DNA of 27,801 nucleotides from DASUBN01 sp036500225. GTDB taxonomy: Bacteria > Pseudomonadota > Gammaproteobacteria > Natronospirales > REEB76. The DNA is taken from positions 1 through 27,801 of the forward strand of contig DASYCJ010000078.1 in assembly GCA_036500225.1 (NCBI GenBank), written 5' to 3'. Positions 15,248-23,361 of this stretch are shown in pieces; positions within the stretch are counted from its first letter, which is position 1; every line of letters starts with the position of its first letter. Both the position numbers and the translations under genes were made by a program. The notes beneath the pieces were generated by a model, which saw nothing but the letters and a program-made list of their open reading frames with translations, was not told the DNA's origin and searched no databases.

Positions 15248-16489
15248 CTACTTATCGGGATTGATGCCGACGCCGGAGGCGAGGACGCTGGACGTACGGC
15301 CATCGCGCTGCTGTTTCCGGACCGCGAGCTCGGTGCCCGGCGGCGGGTAATGGCTGAAGTAGTTGTTCACGCCGGTGAAGATGGCGGAGGCCAGCTGCTG
15401 CTGGTAGTCACCGGACATGAGCAGCTTGGAGGTACGGGGATTGGTGATGTAGTTGGTCTCGATGAGCATGGACGGCACGTCCGGCGCCTTCAGCACCAGG
15501 AAGCCCGCCTGCTGCACGCTGTTACGGTGCATGGCGCCGATGGCTGCCAGCTGCTTGGCGACACTGCCGCCCACGTCGAAACTCATGCCCATGACCGCGG
15601 ACTGGGACATGTCCACCACCACGGATTTCACCTGGGGCGGGAGGTTGGCGAGCTTCACGCCACCCACCAGGTCCGAGTCGTTCTCCTGGCGCTCCAGGAA
15701 CTTGGCATGTTCGGTGGTGGCGCCATGCTCCGAGAGCACGTACACCGTGGCGCCATCAGCGCCCTTGTCACGGGAGGCATCGCAGTGGATGGAGACGAAG
15801 AGATCCGCGTCCGCATCCCGGGCCTTCTCGAAGCGTTCTTTCAACTCCACGTATACATCGCTGTCGCGGGTCAGCACCGCTTTCATGCCAGGCTGCTGGT
15901 CCACCAGGGCCGCGAGCTTCTTGGCGATGGCGAGGGTCACGTTCTTCTCATAGGCACCCTTGGGGCCATGGGCGCCCGGGTCCTTGCCGCCGTGGCCGGC
16001 GTCGATAGCCACCACGATGTCGCGGCCGTGGATAGGTGCCGCGAAGGTCGGCGCCACCGCCGGTGCTGAAGCAGGTGTCGGAGCCACTGCCGTGACTGCA
16101 GGCGCCTGAGGGGCCGCCCCGGATGCCAGCATGTCCACCACCAACTGCGGACCGGCGGCAGTCTGACGCAGGAAACTCTGGGGCATGGCGCGGTTGGAAA
16201 GATCCAGGACCAGACGCAGCTTGTCGTCATGCATCGCGCTGCGCACGCTGCTGACCAGGCCACGGCCGGCGGGCAATTGAGTCTTGAGTTCGGCGCCGTC
16301 CACGTCCAGCACGATGCGGTTCGGCTGACTCAAGGTGAAGAGCGTGTGCTCGGCATTGCCCGAGAGGGTGAGCAGGAGTTCAGTGTGGGTGGCATCGCCG
16401 GTGAGTTGCACGGCGTTGACCGTGACCGTGGCGGAGGACGCCACAGCGAAGACCGGCAGCAACGCCAGGAGGAAACCCATCGCCCGCAC
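15248..16489 (-). CDS. amiB: N-acetylmuramoyl-L-alanine amidase (AMIN + Amidase_3)
   Basis: A 413-residue periplasmic zinc amidase that cleaves septal peptidoglycan during cell separation. A signal peptide (GFLLALLPVFAVASSA) is followed by an AMIN domain (about 22-122) containing PNRIVLDVDGAEL. An Ala/Pro linker (124-152) leads to the amidase domain with zinc and catalytic residues His166 (IDAGHGGKDPGA), Glu181 (YEKNVT), His235 (SIHCDASR) and Glu344 (LIETNY). No LysM repeat follows, unlike pseudomonad AmiB. The GTG start has an AGGG seven bases before it; an ATG three codons on is possible. AmiB versus AmiC is chosen by the mutL neighbour. A promoter lies in the AT-rich gap upstream. Confidence 0.95.
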   Translation of the reverse strand: MRAMGFLLALLPVFAVASSATVTVNAVQLTGDATHTELLLTLSGNAEHTLFTLSQPNRIVLDVDGAELKTQLPAGRGLVSSVRSAMHDDKLRLVLDLSNRAMPQSFLRQTAAGPQLVVDMLASGAAPQAPAVTAVAPTPASAPAVAPTFAAPIHGRDIVVAIDAGHGGKDPGAHGPKGAYEKNVTLAIAKKLAALVDQQPGMKAVLTRDSDVYVELKERFEKARDADADLFVSIHCDASRDKGADGATVYVLSEHGATTEHAKFLERQENDSDLVGGVKLANLPPQVKSVVVDMSQSAVMGMSFDVGGSVAKQLAAIGAMHRNSVQQAGFLVLKAPDVPSMLIETNYITNPRTSKLLMSGDYQQQLASAIFTGVNNYFSHYPPPGTELAVRKQQRDGRTSSVLASGVGINPDK

Positions 16490-16524
16490 AGGAACGCCCT
16501 CAAAACACCCGGAACTGACTATAA

Positions 16525-16552
16525 GTTATACACCATCCGCCGGGCTTTTCAA
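16525..16552 (-). promoter_or_regulatory. Promoter of amiB-mutL-miaA-hfq-hflX
   Basis: On the minus strand TTGAAA and TATAAC are separated by 16 bases and preceded by an AT-rich stretch that could serve as an UP element. It lies 36 bases before the amiB GTG, within a 101-bp gap after tsaE. This is among the best sigma-70 matches in the window. Confidence 0.7.
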
Positions 16553-16590
16553 ATATTTTCTTATTGTATTTAAGGGGATAGAGATATGTC

Positions 16591-17058
16591 TTAGAGTGCA
16601 GCCTTATGAGTAGCGCCTTCCCAGGCAGCCAGGATCTCCCGGCCTTTGGGGGTCTTCCCCTCTGCTTCCAGTGCCCGGCCAGGGCCCTCCACGGCCAAGC
16701 GGCACTCCAGATCCGGCCCCGGCAGAAAATGAGCGCCCCGCTCAGGCCACTCGATGAGCACCGTGCCCGCCATGTCCCGAATGCCGAGATAGGCCAGCTC
16801 CTCCGGGTCGGCGATGCGGTAAAGATCTAAGTGCTTGAGGCTGAGGTGCCCCAGCTCATAGGGTTCCACGAGCGTATAGGTGGGACTCGGTACCCGGCCG
16901 GGATGGCCCAGCGCCCGCAACAAGCCGCGCACCAGGGTGGTCTTGCCGGCGCCCAAGTCACCGTGCAGATAGACCACGCATTCACCGGATGGCAGAGCTT
17001 TACCGAGCGCAGCACCTGCAGCCTCAGTGGCGTCGGCATCTGCGAGGTCGAGTCGCAT
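16591..17058 (-). CDS. tsaE: tRNA t6A biosynthesis ATPase TsaE
   Basis: A 155-residue P-loop protein that works with TsaB and TsaD to make N6-threonylcarbamoyladenosine at A37 of ANN-decoding tRNAs. The Walker A GDLGAGKTTL is at about 34-43, then SPTYTLVEPY, the Walker B-like HLDLYRI, and LIEWPERG, all diagnostic. The C-terminal tail is slightly longer than in E. coli. The ATG is taken from the TGATG overlap with the nnr stop; a GTG one codon earlier is also in frame. It is an essential gene in many bacteria, placed as in E. coli between nnr and amiB. Confidence 0.97.
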   Translation of the reverse strand: MRLDLADADATEAAGAALGKALPSGECVVYLHGDLGAGKTTLVRGLLRALGHPGRVPSPTYTLVEPYELGHLSLKHLDLYRIADPEELAYLGIRDMAGTVLIEWPERGAHFLPGPDLECRLAVEGPGRALEAEGKTPKGREILAAWEGATHKAAL

Positions 17059-18536
17059 CACACGTTCACCAGATTCCGCAGCGGATCCATGAGGTCGCGG
17101 GCCATGAGGCCCCGCTCACCCTGGCGTGCTGCCAGGTCACCTGCAGCGGCATGCACATACACCCCCTGGCGCGCGGCTTCGGGTAGCGATAGACCCTGCC
17201 CCACCAAGGCCGCGATCACGCCCGTGAGCACATCGCCGATGCCGGGTGCGGCCATGCCGGGATTGCCGGCAGTGCAGACCGCTGTCACCTCGCCGTGGGC
17301 CGCGATCAGGCTGCCGGCGCCTTTCAAAATTGTCACCGCATCGAAACGTTCGGCGATGCGCTCGACACAGGAATAACGATCGCGCTGTACTGTCGCTGTG
17401 TCTGTTCCCAACAATCGCCCTGCCTCACCGGGATGCGGCGTGAGTATCCAGCGTCCATGCTTGTGGGGCGCCTCGGCTAGGATATTCAACGCATCTGCAT
17501 CCACCACCAGCGGTAGATCGGATTCCAGCACGGCCTTCAGGAGCATGCGGCCCCAGTGGCTCTTCCCAAGACCGGGGCCTACTGCCACCACGCTGGCTTG
17601 TGCCAATAGAGGTTTGAGATCGTCCGCCGTCTCGATGCCGTGCACCAGGGCTTCCGGCACACCCGCCAGCAGACCGGCGACATGCGCGCCTTGGGTCGCG
17701 ACGGTGACGAGACCGGCGCCGCTGCGCAAAGCCGCTTCAGCGCTGAGACGCACCGCCCCGCCCATACCGTGATCGCCGCCCACCACCAGCACGCGACCGA
17801 AGTCACCCTTGTGGGAGTCGCGACGGCGGCGCGGCAGCGCGGTCTCGCGCATGGCAGCACTGCGCAGGCGACGGGCTCGCGGCGTGAGGCTGCCATAGAC
17901 GTTGGGAGGCACGTGCAGGTTGTCGAAGCGCAGCAGACCGGAACATTCAGGACCCGCACCAGTGAAGAGTCCGGCCTTGAGGGCGATGAAGGTGGCCGTG
18001 AGGTCAGCGCGGATGGCGAGGCCCATCTCGGCACCGGTATCGGCGTTCAGGCCTGTGGGCATATCGAGCGACAGCACCGGCATGCCGCCGGCATTCACTT
18101 CCTTGACCAGTTTCAGCCATTCGCCGTGCAGGGATCGATCCAGCCCGATGCCGAGCAAGGCATCCACGATCACGTCTGCTGCCGGCAGACGGCCTTCGAA
18201 TCCGCGTTCGATACCGCCGGCTTTGAGGAAGGTACCGCGCATGTCGGAAGCGGCTTGGGGCAGGTGGGTGCGATCCCCGAGGGTCAGCACCGTGACCCGC
18301 TGCTTCTCCCGGAGCGCGCGGGTCGCGAGCACGTAACCATCGCCGGCATTGCTGCCAGCGCCGCAGAGCACCAGGAGATGCGCGGCACCGGGCCACTGGG
18401 CCTTGAGTTGCAGCCAGGCGGATTCGCCGGCCCGCTGCATGAGGGTGCTGGCCGGGATGCGCGCGTCTTCCATGGCACGGCGTTCCAGCTCACGCACCTG
18501 GGCGACGGTGAAAAGGTTTTCAGGCAAGGCTGACAT
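17058..18536 (-). CDS. nnr: Bifunctional NAD(P)HX epimerase / ADP-dependent dehydratase
   Basis: A 492-residue metabolite-repair protein that restores hydrated NADH and NADPH. The N-terminal epimerase domain (about 1-210) has the Rossmann motif GAGSNAGDGYVLA, DALLGIGLDR and SLDMPTGLNADTG. The C-terminal ribokinase-like dehydratase (about 225-490) has KGDFGRVLVVGGDHGMGGA, VGPGLGKS, DADALN, TPHPGEAGRLLG and NPGMAAPGIGDVLTG. In the last motif the more usual S/T-G-G before the GD is A-P-G, a mild deviation. The start is the Met before SALPENLFT, matching the family; it has no Shine-Dalgarno and lies only 17 bp from the divergent queG ATG, so it may be leaderless or nearly so. Confidence 0.96.
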   Translation of the reverse strand: MSALPENLFTVAQVRELERRAMEDARIPASTLMQRAGESAWLQLKAQWPGAAHLLVLCGAGSNAGDGYVLATRALREKQRVTVLTLGDRTHLPQAASDMRGTFLKAGGIERGFEGRLPAADVIVDALLGIGLDRSLHGEWLKLVKEVNAGGMPVLSLDMPTGLNADTGAEMGLAIRADLTATFIALKAGLFTGAGPECSGLLRFDNLHVPPNVYGSLTPRARRLRSAAMRETALPRRRRDSHKGDFGRVLVVGGDHGMGGAVRLSAEAALRSGAGLVTVATQGAHVAGLLAGVPEALVHGIETADDLKPLLAQASVVAVGPGLGKSHWGRMLLKAVLESDLPLVVDADALNILAEAPHKHGRWILTPHPGEAGRLLGTDTATVQRDRYSCVERIAERFDAVTILKGAGSLIAAHGEVTAVCTAGNPGMAAPGIGDVLTGVIAALVGQGLSLPEAARQGVYVHAAAGDLAARQGERGLMARDLMDPLRNLVNV

Positions 18537-18550
18537 GCATGCATTATATA
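18535..18550. promoter_or_regulatory. Divergent nnr/queG start region with 10-bp palindrome and TATATAAT
   Basis: ATGCATGCAT is a perfect ten-base palindrome overlapping the nnr start codon, followed by ATTATATA, which reads TATATAAT on the minus strand and TATATA on the plus strand. Both -10-like elements sit almost on the start codons, implying very short leaders or promoters inside the opposite gene. Confidence 0.35.
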
Positions 18551-18553
18551 GAC

Positions 18554-19615
18554 ATGTCCGGCACACTCGACTTCACCGCCCTCGCGGCCCAGATCAAGGA
18601 ATGGGGCCGGGAACTGGGTTTCCAGCAGCTCGGCATCGCCGGCGTGGAACTGCCGGAGGACGAGCGGCGTCTGCTGGACTGGCTGGAAGCGGGGCGCCAT
18701 GGCGAGATGGGCTACATGCAGCAGCATGGCACGCGGCGCAGCCGACCTGAAGAACTGGTGCCGGGGACCTTACGGGTGATCTCGGCGCGCATGGACTATT
18801 GGCCTGCGGATGCGGCGGATGCCGAGGGACTATTGGCCCGGCCGGAACGGGCTTATGTGGCGCGCTACGCTCTCGGGCGGGACTATCACAAGCTCATGCG
18901 CGCCCGGCTGCAGAAGCTGGCGGATCGCATCCAGGCAGAGATCGGCCCATTCGGTTATAGAGCTTTCACCGACAGCGCGCCGGTGCTGGAGAAGGCCCTG
19001 GCGCGAGACGCAAGCCTGGGATGGATCGGCAAGCACACTGCGCTCATCAACAAGGACGCGGGGTCCTGGTTCTTCCTGGGAGAACTCTTCACGGACCTAC
19101 CGCTGCCCATGGACGAAGCAGCCACAGACCACTGCGGAACCTGCCGAAACTGCATGGACGTCTGCCCCACCGCCGCCATCGTGGCACCCTATCAATTGGA
19201 TGCGCGGCGCTGCATCGCCTATCTCACCATCGAACACAAGGGGTCGATCCCCGAAGAGTTCCGAAAACCTATGGGCAACCGGGTGTTCGGCTGCGACGAC
19301 TGCCAGTTGTTCTGTCCCTGGAACAAGTTCGCGCAGGCCACCCACGAGAGTGATTTCAAACCGCGGCACGGCCTGGACGACGCCAAACTCACGGCGCTCT
19401 TCGGCTGGAGCGAAGAGGAGTTCCTGAAGCGCACCGAAGGCAGCGCCATCCGCCGTACCGGCTATGAAGGCTGGCTGCGCAACCTCGCCATCGGTCTCGG
19501 CAATGCGCCTAGTTCAGAGGAAGTGGTGACGGCGCTACGCAGCCGGGAATCACATCCCTCGGAGCTGGTGCGGGAGCATGTAGCCTGGGCACTGGCCCAG
19601 CACGTCTCGAGTTAA
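18554..19615 (+). CDS. queG: Epoxyqueuosine reductase
   Basis: A 353-residue cobalamin- and iron-sulfur-dependent enzyme performing the last step of queuosine synthesis in the wobble base of GUN-anticodon tRNAs. Two 4Fe-4S clusters are marked by CGTCRNCMDVCP (about 193-204) and CDDCQLFCPWN (about 247-257). Family blocks are RPEELVPGTLRVI, DYHKLMRARL, DSAPVLEKALARDASLGWIGKH and a C-terminal HEAT-like region ending in LVREHVAWAL. The chosen ATG aligns with the usual N-terminus; a Met five codons upstream overlaps the nnr start. No Shine-Dalgarno is seen. Its stop shares TTAA with the stop of the convergent cNMP-binding gene. Confidence 0.96.
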   Translation: MSGTLDFTALAAQIKEWGRELGFQQLGIAGVELPEDERRLLDWLEAGRHGEMGYMQQHGTRRSRPEELVPGTLRVISARMDYWPADAADAEGLLARPERAYVARYALGRDYHKLMRARLQKLADRIQAEIGPFGYRAFTDSAPVLEKALARDASLGWIGKHTALINKDAGSWFFLGELFTDLPLPMDEAATDHCGTCRNCMDVCPTAAIVAPYQLDARRCIAYLTIEHKGSIPEEFRKPMGNRVFGCDDCQLFCPWNKFAQATHESDFKPRHGLDDAKLTALFGWSEEEFLKRTEGSAIRRTGYEGWLRNLAIGLGNAPSSEEVVTALRSRESHPSELVREHVAWALAQHVSS

Positions 19616-19968
19616 GCCAGGTTCTTCTGGCGGATCCGCTCCGAGAGAACGCGCAGCAGATGCAAGGCGAAGTTTGGCGTCTGCTGCACCAGGAAGTAGA
19701 ATCGCTTCTCGCTTATCTGCGCAGCCTTACAGTCGGTCTTGGCCACCGCCGTGGCACTGCGCCCGGTGTGATCTATGAGCGCCATCTCGCCGAATATGCC
19801 GCCGGGACCGATGGTATCCACTACCTGGCCGCCCTTGTGGATCTCCACCTGTCCTTCGATGACGCCGTACATGTAGTCACCCGCATCGCCTTCGCCGAAT
19901 ATCTTCTGGCCGGCGGCGAAATGCTTGGGATCGGTCTCGTTCAAGAACAGGTTGGTAGTAGCGGACAC
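19612..19968 (-). CDS. Stand-alone cyclic nucleotide-binding domain protein
   Basis: A 118-residue protein that is almost wholly one CRP-like cNMP-binding fold. The phosphate-binding cassette GGIFGEMALIDHTGRSATAV (57-75) keeps Gly60-Glu61 and Arg70-Ser71, the residues that hold the cyclic phosphate in CRP, so ligand binding is likely. The sequence then gives a helical tail (LHLLRVLSERIRQ) and stops before any helix-turn-helix, so it is not a transcription factor by itself. The GTG start is preferred because GGGGAG lies seven bases upstream. Convergent with queG, their stop codons overlap in TTAA. It may act as a sensor partnering another protein; the partner is not visible. Confidence 0.88.
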   Translation of the reverse strand: MSATTNLFLNETDPKHFAAGQKIFGEGDAGDYMYGVIEGQVEIHKGGQVVDTIGPGGIFGEMALIDHTGRSATAVAKTDCKAAQISEKRFYFLVQQTPNFALHLLRVLSERIRQKNLA

Positions 19969-20084
19969 GCGATTCTCCCCTGGGTTTGTGACAGGCACAG
20001 CCCTGGAGTATCGATGTCGACTATTGCAATGGTATGACCGTCACGAAGCTGAAATGGACGACGCCCCGTCGAGCACAGCAGGCC

Positions 20085-20579
20085 CTATAGAGTGTTGAGA
20101 TCGTGCCGGGTGTGCCAATCCAGGATGGCTTCATCCGGATAGCCGGGGAAGTGAGTGTCCCGCGGGCCACGGGGCACCGAGACCCAGGGGGATGCAAACT
20201 CCAACATGATGTTGGCGGTCTCCGGCGGCTTGGGCAGCGGCGTGTCGATGGCCGAGGCGAAGGGATACACCCACTCCGCCCAGGTCGGATCGAAGAGATA
20301 CAGAGCCGAGCCGCACTGCTTGCAGAAATGGCGACGCGCATCGCTGGGCTTCAGCTTGCCTTCCTCTTGTCCATCCGGCACCAGGGCCTGATAGGTCTGC
20401 ACGTGTTCCTCGCCCTGAACCTCGAGGCTCTTGGCGTAGCCCATGATGTTGATTGAATAGCCGCCACCGCCGGCCGTCTTGCGGCAGATGGAGCAGTAGC
20501 AACGCATGTAGGGATAAGGCGTGGTGGATTCGACGTTGAAGCGCACTGCACCGCAGTGGCAGGAACCTTCCAATAGCAT
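20085..20579 (-). CDS. GFA-family zinc protein (glutathione-dependent formaldehyde-activating-like)
   Basis: A 164-residue protein of the GFA / CENP-V superfamily. The zinc-binding cysteines are in place: SCHCGAVRF (Cys7, Cys9), RCYCSICRK (Cys27, Cys29, Cys32) and HFCKQCGSALY (Cys86, Cys89). Founding members convert formaldehyde and glutathione to S-hydroxymethylglutathione, but most relatives have unknown substrates and the reaction here is not established. The C-terminal third (FPGYPDEAILDWHTRHDL) extends past the core. GGAGG five bases before the ATG fixes the start, 13 nt after the stop of the oxygenase-like gene, so the two form a transcription unit behind pgi. No formaldehyde dehydrogenase gene is adjacent. 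Confidence 0.9.
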   Translation of the reverse strand: MLLEGSCHCGAVRFNVESTTPYPYMRCYCSICRKTAGGGGYSINIMGYAKSLEVQGEEHVQTYQALVPDGQEEGKLKPSDARRHFCKQCGSALYLFDPTWAEWVYPFASAIDTPLPKPPETANIMLEFASPWVSVPRGPRDTHFPGYPDEAILDWHTRHDLNTL

Positions 20580-20592
20580 CGAGTCCTCCGGA

Positions 20593-21303
20593 TCAGGCCC
20601 GCAGGCCGTGACAATCTTTGAAGACCTTACCACTACCGCAGGGGCATGGACCATCGGGTGGCGGCGAGACCATGGCGTCTTCCCGGCCATAACTCGCTTC
20701 CCGCTGGAACTTGCGTTGCATGGTGGCCTTGTCGAAGGGTCCGATGCGCTCACGACCATCGAACTTGAAGTCGGTATAGCTGCCCTTGGCATCGACATAG
20801 TGCAGGAACACCTGCGCACACCATTCGCCTACGAAAGGTTCGCGCCAATGGGGCACGTCGGCGCCGCGGTACACCAGCATGTCGCCGGGGGCGAGGCCGA
20901 TGGGCTTGTCCTGGCCATCGGCGTGCACGTACAGGGGCCAGAGCGATGGCGCCTGGAAGCCGAGCGCGAGGGAGGCACTGATCTCGCAGGAGGGCCGATC
21001 CAGGTGCTTGGGCAAGACCGCGCCGGGACCATAGATACGCAGGTAGGAATAACAGGGCAATAGGCTTAAAGACGTGGCCCGCTCCAGCACCGGCTTCACT
21101 TCCAGGAGCAGGGTCTCGCTCATGGCATCGGCATAACGGCCGTGAGCGGCGCGGAACACGTCTTCCGGCTGATAGTAGTTAGGCCACTGCTGTTGCAGGA
21201 GCGCGTAGCTGGTCATGAGCTGGGCGCTCTGGGCCGACACCACCTGGCGCAGCACCGTATAACCGCTTTGTTTGAATTGGGCCGGCGGCGCGAGCTCAGT
21301 CAT
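20593..21303 (-). CDS. 2-oxoglutarate/Fe(II) oxygenase-like protein with C-terminal SEC-C motif
   Basis: A 236-residue cytosolic protein. The middle (about 80-175) looks like a double-stranded beta-helix oxygenase: YSYLRIYGPGAVLPKHLDR supplies an H-x-D pair (His100, Asp102), followed by LAPGDMLVYRGADVPHWREPF and VFLHYVDAKG, giving His152 or His168 as third iron ligand and nearby basic residues for 2-oxoglutarate. The end is a zinc-binding SEC-C motif, CPCGSGKVFKDCHG (Cys220, Cys222, Cys231, His232), best known from SecA. The oxygenase assignment is by motif only; the substrate is unknown. The start overlaps the pgi stop by 8 nt, and GFA follows closely. Confidence 0.72.
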   Translation of the reverse strand: MTELAPPAQFKQSGYTVLRQVVSAQSAQLMTSYALLQQQWPNYYQPEDVFRAAHGRYADAMSETLLLEVKPVLERATSLSLLPCYSYLRIYGPGAVLPKHLDRPSCEISASLALGFQAPSLWPLYVHADGQDKPIGLAPGDMLVYRGADVPHWREPFVGEWCAQVFLHYVDAKGSYTDFKFDGRERIGPFDKATMQRKFQREASYGREDAMVSPPPDGPCPCGSGKVFKDCHGLRA

Positions 21304-22879
21304 AACGCGAGCGTTTCACGGCAGCGCGGGTGGCAGGATCGGTGATGGCGCTCAAGTCGCCGCTCTCAAGAGCATGCAGCACACCTTCTGCCAACTGCTT
21401 GCCGAGTTCCACGCCCATCTGATCAAAGGGGTTGATATCCCACACGCATGCCTGCACGAAGGTGCGGTGCTCATATAGCGCGATGAGCATGCCTAGAGTC
21501 TCGGCATCGAGACGGGATAGGGTCAGCAGGGTGCTGGGGCGGCCGCCGGGGAAGGTCTTGTGGGGCGCGAGTTCCGTATTGGATTGCTTCTGGGCCTGAG
21601 CCTGACTGCGACCCTGGAACAGGGCCTCGGCCTGGGCGTAGCAGTTGGCGAGCAGCATGGCCTGCTGGCGCCAGTTATTGCTGCCCTCCTCCAGTACGGC
21701 GATGAAATCCACCGGCACGAGTTCGGTGCCCTGATGTAGGAGCTGGAAGAACGCGTGCTGGCCGTTGGTACCGGTATCACCCCACACCACCGGCATGGTG
21801 GCGTAATCCACAGGCGTGCCATCGCGGCGCACCCGTTTGCCATCGCTCTCCATCTCCAGCTGCTGCAGGAACGGGACCAAGAGTTGCAGGTCCTGGCGAT
21901 AGGGGATCACAGCACGGGTCTGGGCCTGCCAGAAGTTCGCATACCAGATACCTAAGAGCGCCAGCAGCACCGGTAGGTTTTGCTCCGACGGCGCGTCGCA
22001 GAAGTGCTTGTCCATGCGCGCCGCACCGGCCAGGAGCGACTCGAAAGTCTTGAACCCATGAGCGAGCGCGATAGGCAGCCCTACTGCCGACCACAGGGAA
22101 TAACGCCCGCCGACCCAGTCCCAGAACGCGAATACCCGTTCGGGCGGGATGCCGAAAGCTTTGGCCTTATCCGGTGCGGCGGAGACGGCAGCGAAATGTT
22201 CGGGTACTGCTTTCTCACCTAGGGTGCTCACCAACCAGGCACGCGCGGCCTGGGCGTTGGCGAGAGTCTCCTGAGTGGTGAAGGTCTTGGAGATGACGAT
22301 CACCAGGGTCTTGGCGGGATCCAGCGGACCCAACACCCGGGCCACGTGCATAGGATCCACGTTGGAGACGAAATGGGTGCGTAGCGTCGGGCCCGTGAGG
22401 GGCGTCAAAGCCTCCACCACCATCTCGGGGCCGAGATAGGAACCGCCGATGCCGATACTCACCACGTCGGTGAAGCGACCGGACTCATGGGCCATGACCG
22501 TGAAGGCTTCGAGCTTGGCGAAGACCTGGCGCACTTCGGCGGCCTGGGCCTGGAGATTGGAGGGCACGTCCGACGCTGCTGCGCGCAACAGGGTGTGCAG
22601 GGCAGCCCGGCCTTCGGTGTTGTTCACCAGGCCGCCTTGGAAGAGCTGCTTGCGCTTCTCGGCGAGCCCGGCGGCCTCGGCGAGTCTCAGCAGCAGGCTC
22701 AGGGTCTCGCGCGTGGCGAGATGCCGGGAGTAATCCGCATGCAGGCCCGGCAGGGAGAGGGAGAAGGATTCTGCCCGTTTGGCGTCGGAAGCAGCGATCT
22801 GCTTCAGCTCAGCCACGTCGAAGGCCTGGCGGTGGGCGGCCAGAGCTTTCCAGGCAGAAGAATGGCTGATCGATGACAT
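21296..22879 (-). CDS. pgi: Glucose-6-phosphate isomerase
   Basis: A 527-residue cytosolic isomerase of glucose-6-phosphate and fructose-6-phosphate. Family signatures are intact: VVSIGIGGSYLGPEMV, FVSNVDPMH, VISKTFTTQET, FAFWDWVGGRYSLWSAVGLP, VVWGDTGTNGQHAFFQLLHQG (catalytic region), PHKTFPGGRPST, and the C-terminal VWDINPFDQMGVELGK. It is slightly shorter than the E. coli enzyme but complete. It sits downstream of the pantothenate genes, as in pseudomonads. The gap to panD is 60 bp with a small hairpin; its end overlaps the oxygenase-like gene. Confidence 0.98.
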   Translation of the reverse strand: MSSISHSSAWKALAAHRQAFDVAELKQIAASDAKRAESFSLSLPGLHADYSRHLATRETLSLLLRLAEAAGLAEKRKQLFQGGLVNNTEGRAALHTLLRAAASDVPSNLQAQAAEVRQVFAKLEAFTVMAHESGRFTDVVSIGIGGSYLGPEMVVEALTPLTGPTLRTHFVSNVDPMHVARVLGPLDPAKTLVIVISKTFTTQETLANAQAARAWLVSTLGEKAVPEHFAAVSAAPDKAKAFGIPPERVFAFWDWVGGRYSLWSAVGLPIALAHGFKTFESLLAGAARMDKHFCDAPSEQNLPVLLALLGIWYANFWQAQTRAVIPYRQDLQLLVPFLQQLEMESDGKRVRRDGTPVDYATMPVVWGDTGTNGQHAFFQLLHQGTELVPVDFIAVLEEGSNNWRQQAMLLANCYAQAEALFQGRSQAQAQKQSNTELAPHKTFPGGRPSTLLTLSRLDAETLGMLIALYEHRTFVQACVWDINPFDQMGVELGKQLAEGVLHALESGDLSAITDPATRAAVKRSRYD

Positions 22880-22894
22880 GCCCTAAGTTAACCC

Positions 22895-22917
22895 GCCGTG
22901 GGCTTTATTTCCACGGC
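22895..22917 (-). other. Hairpin between panD and pgi
   Basis: GCCGTGG and CCACGGC pair around a nine-base AT-rich loop, in the 60-bp gap just before the pgi start. No U-run follows on the minus strand, so read-through into pgi is expected. It may be an attenuating or RNA-processing element. Confidence 0.35.
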
Positions 22918-22939
22918 AGGCAATAGGGATAAAGGGCGC

Positions 22940-23320
22940 CTAGGCTGCCTGAACAGGTATCGCGTTGGAGGTCCTGGCGACCTTGTTGTGCTCGTTCAGG
23001 TAGATGAGCCGCGGCTTGTGGTTCAAGGCCTCGGCGGCGGTCATCTCGCAGTAGGCGCAGATGATGATGATGTCGCCCGGCTTGGCACGATGGGCGGCAG
23101 CGCCGTTGATGGAGATGATGCCGGTGCCGGCCTCGGCGCGCATGGCGTAGGTGGTGAAGCGCTCGCCGTTGGTGACGTTGTAGATCTGGATCTGCTCGTA
23201 GTCATGCATGCCCGCGGCTTCCAGCAACTGGCTGTCGATGGCGCAGGAGCCTTCATAGTCCAGTTCCGCATGGCTGACGCGGGCACGATGGAGCTTCGCC
23301 TTGAGCAGGGTCACTTGCAT
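22940..23320 (-). CDS. panD: Aspartate 1-decarboxylase
   Basis: A 126-residue pyruvoyl enzyme making beta-alanine for pantothenate. The self-cleavage site Gly24-Ser25 is present in DYEGSCAID, Lys9 and His11 in KAKLHRARV, and Arg54 with Tyr58 in RFTTYAMR. GDIIIICAYC and PRLIYLNEHNK are typical of the family. Length is normal. It lies 41 bp after panC on the same strand. A classical Shine-Dalgarno is not visible before its ATG. Confidence 0.97.
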   Translation of the reverse strand: MQVTLLKAKLHRARVSHAELDYEGSCAIDSQLLEAAGMHDYEQIQIYNVTNGERFTTYAMRAEAGTGIISINGAAAHRAKPGDIIIICAYCEMTAAEALNHKPRLIYLNEHNKVARTSNAIPVQAA

Positions 23321-23361
23321 GGGTATATATCCGGAAGAAGAGATGGACCAGTGGGGATATT

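Noticed and set aside
20059..20071. CGACG/CGTCG hairpin after the GFA gene as a terminator
   Set aside because: Only five pairs with a three-base loop and no U-run; too weak to call.
19999..20084. CRP-like half sites before the cNMP-binding gene
   Set aside because: TGTGAC occurs, but the second half site is absent at the right spacing.
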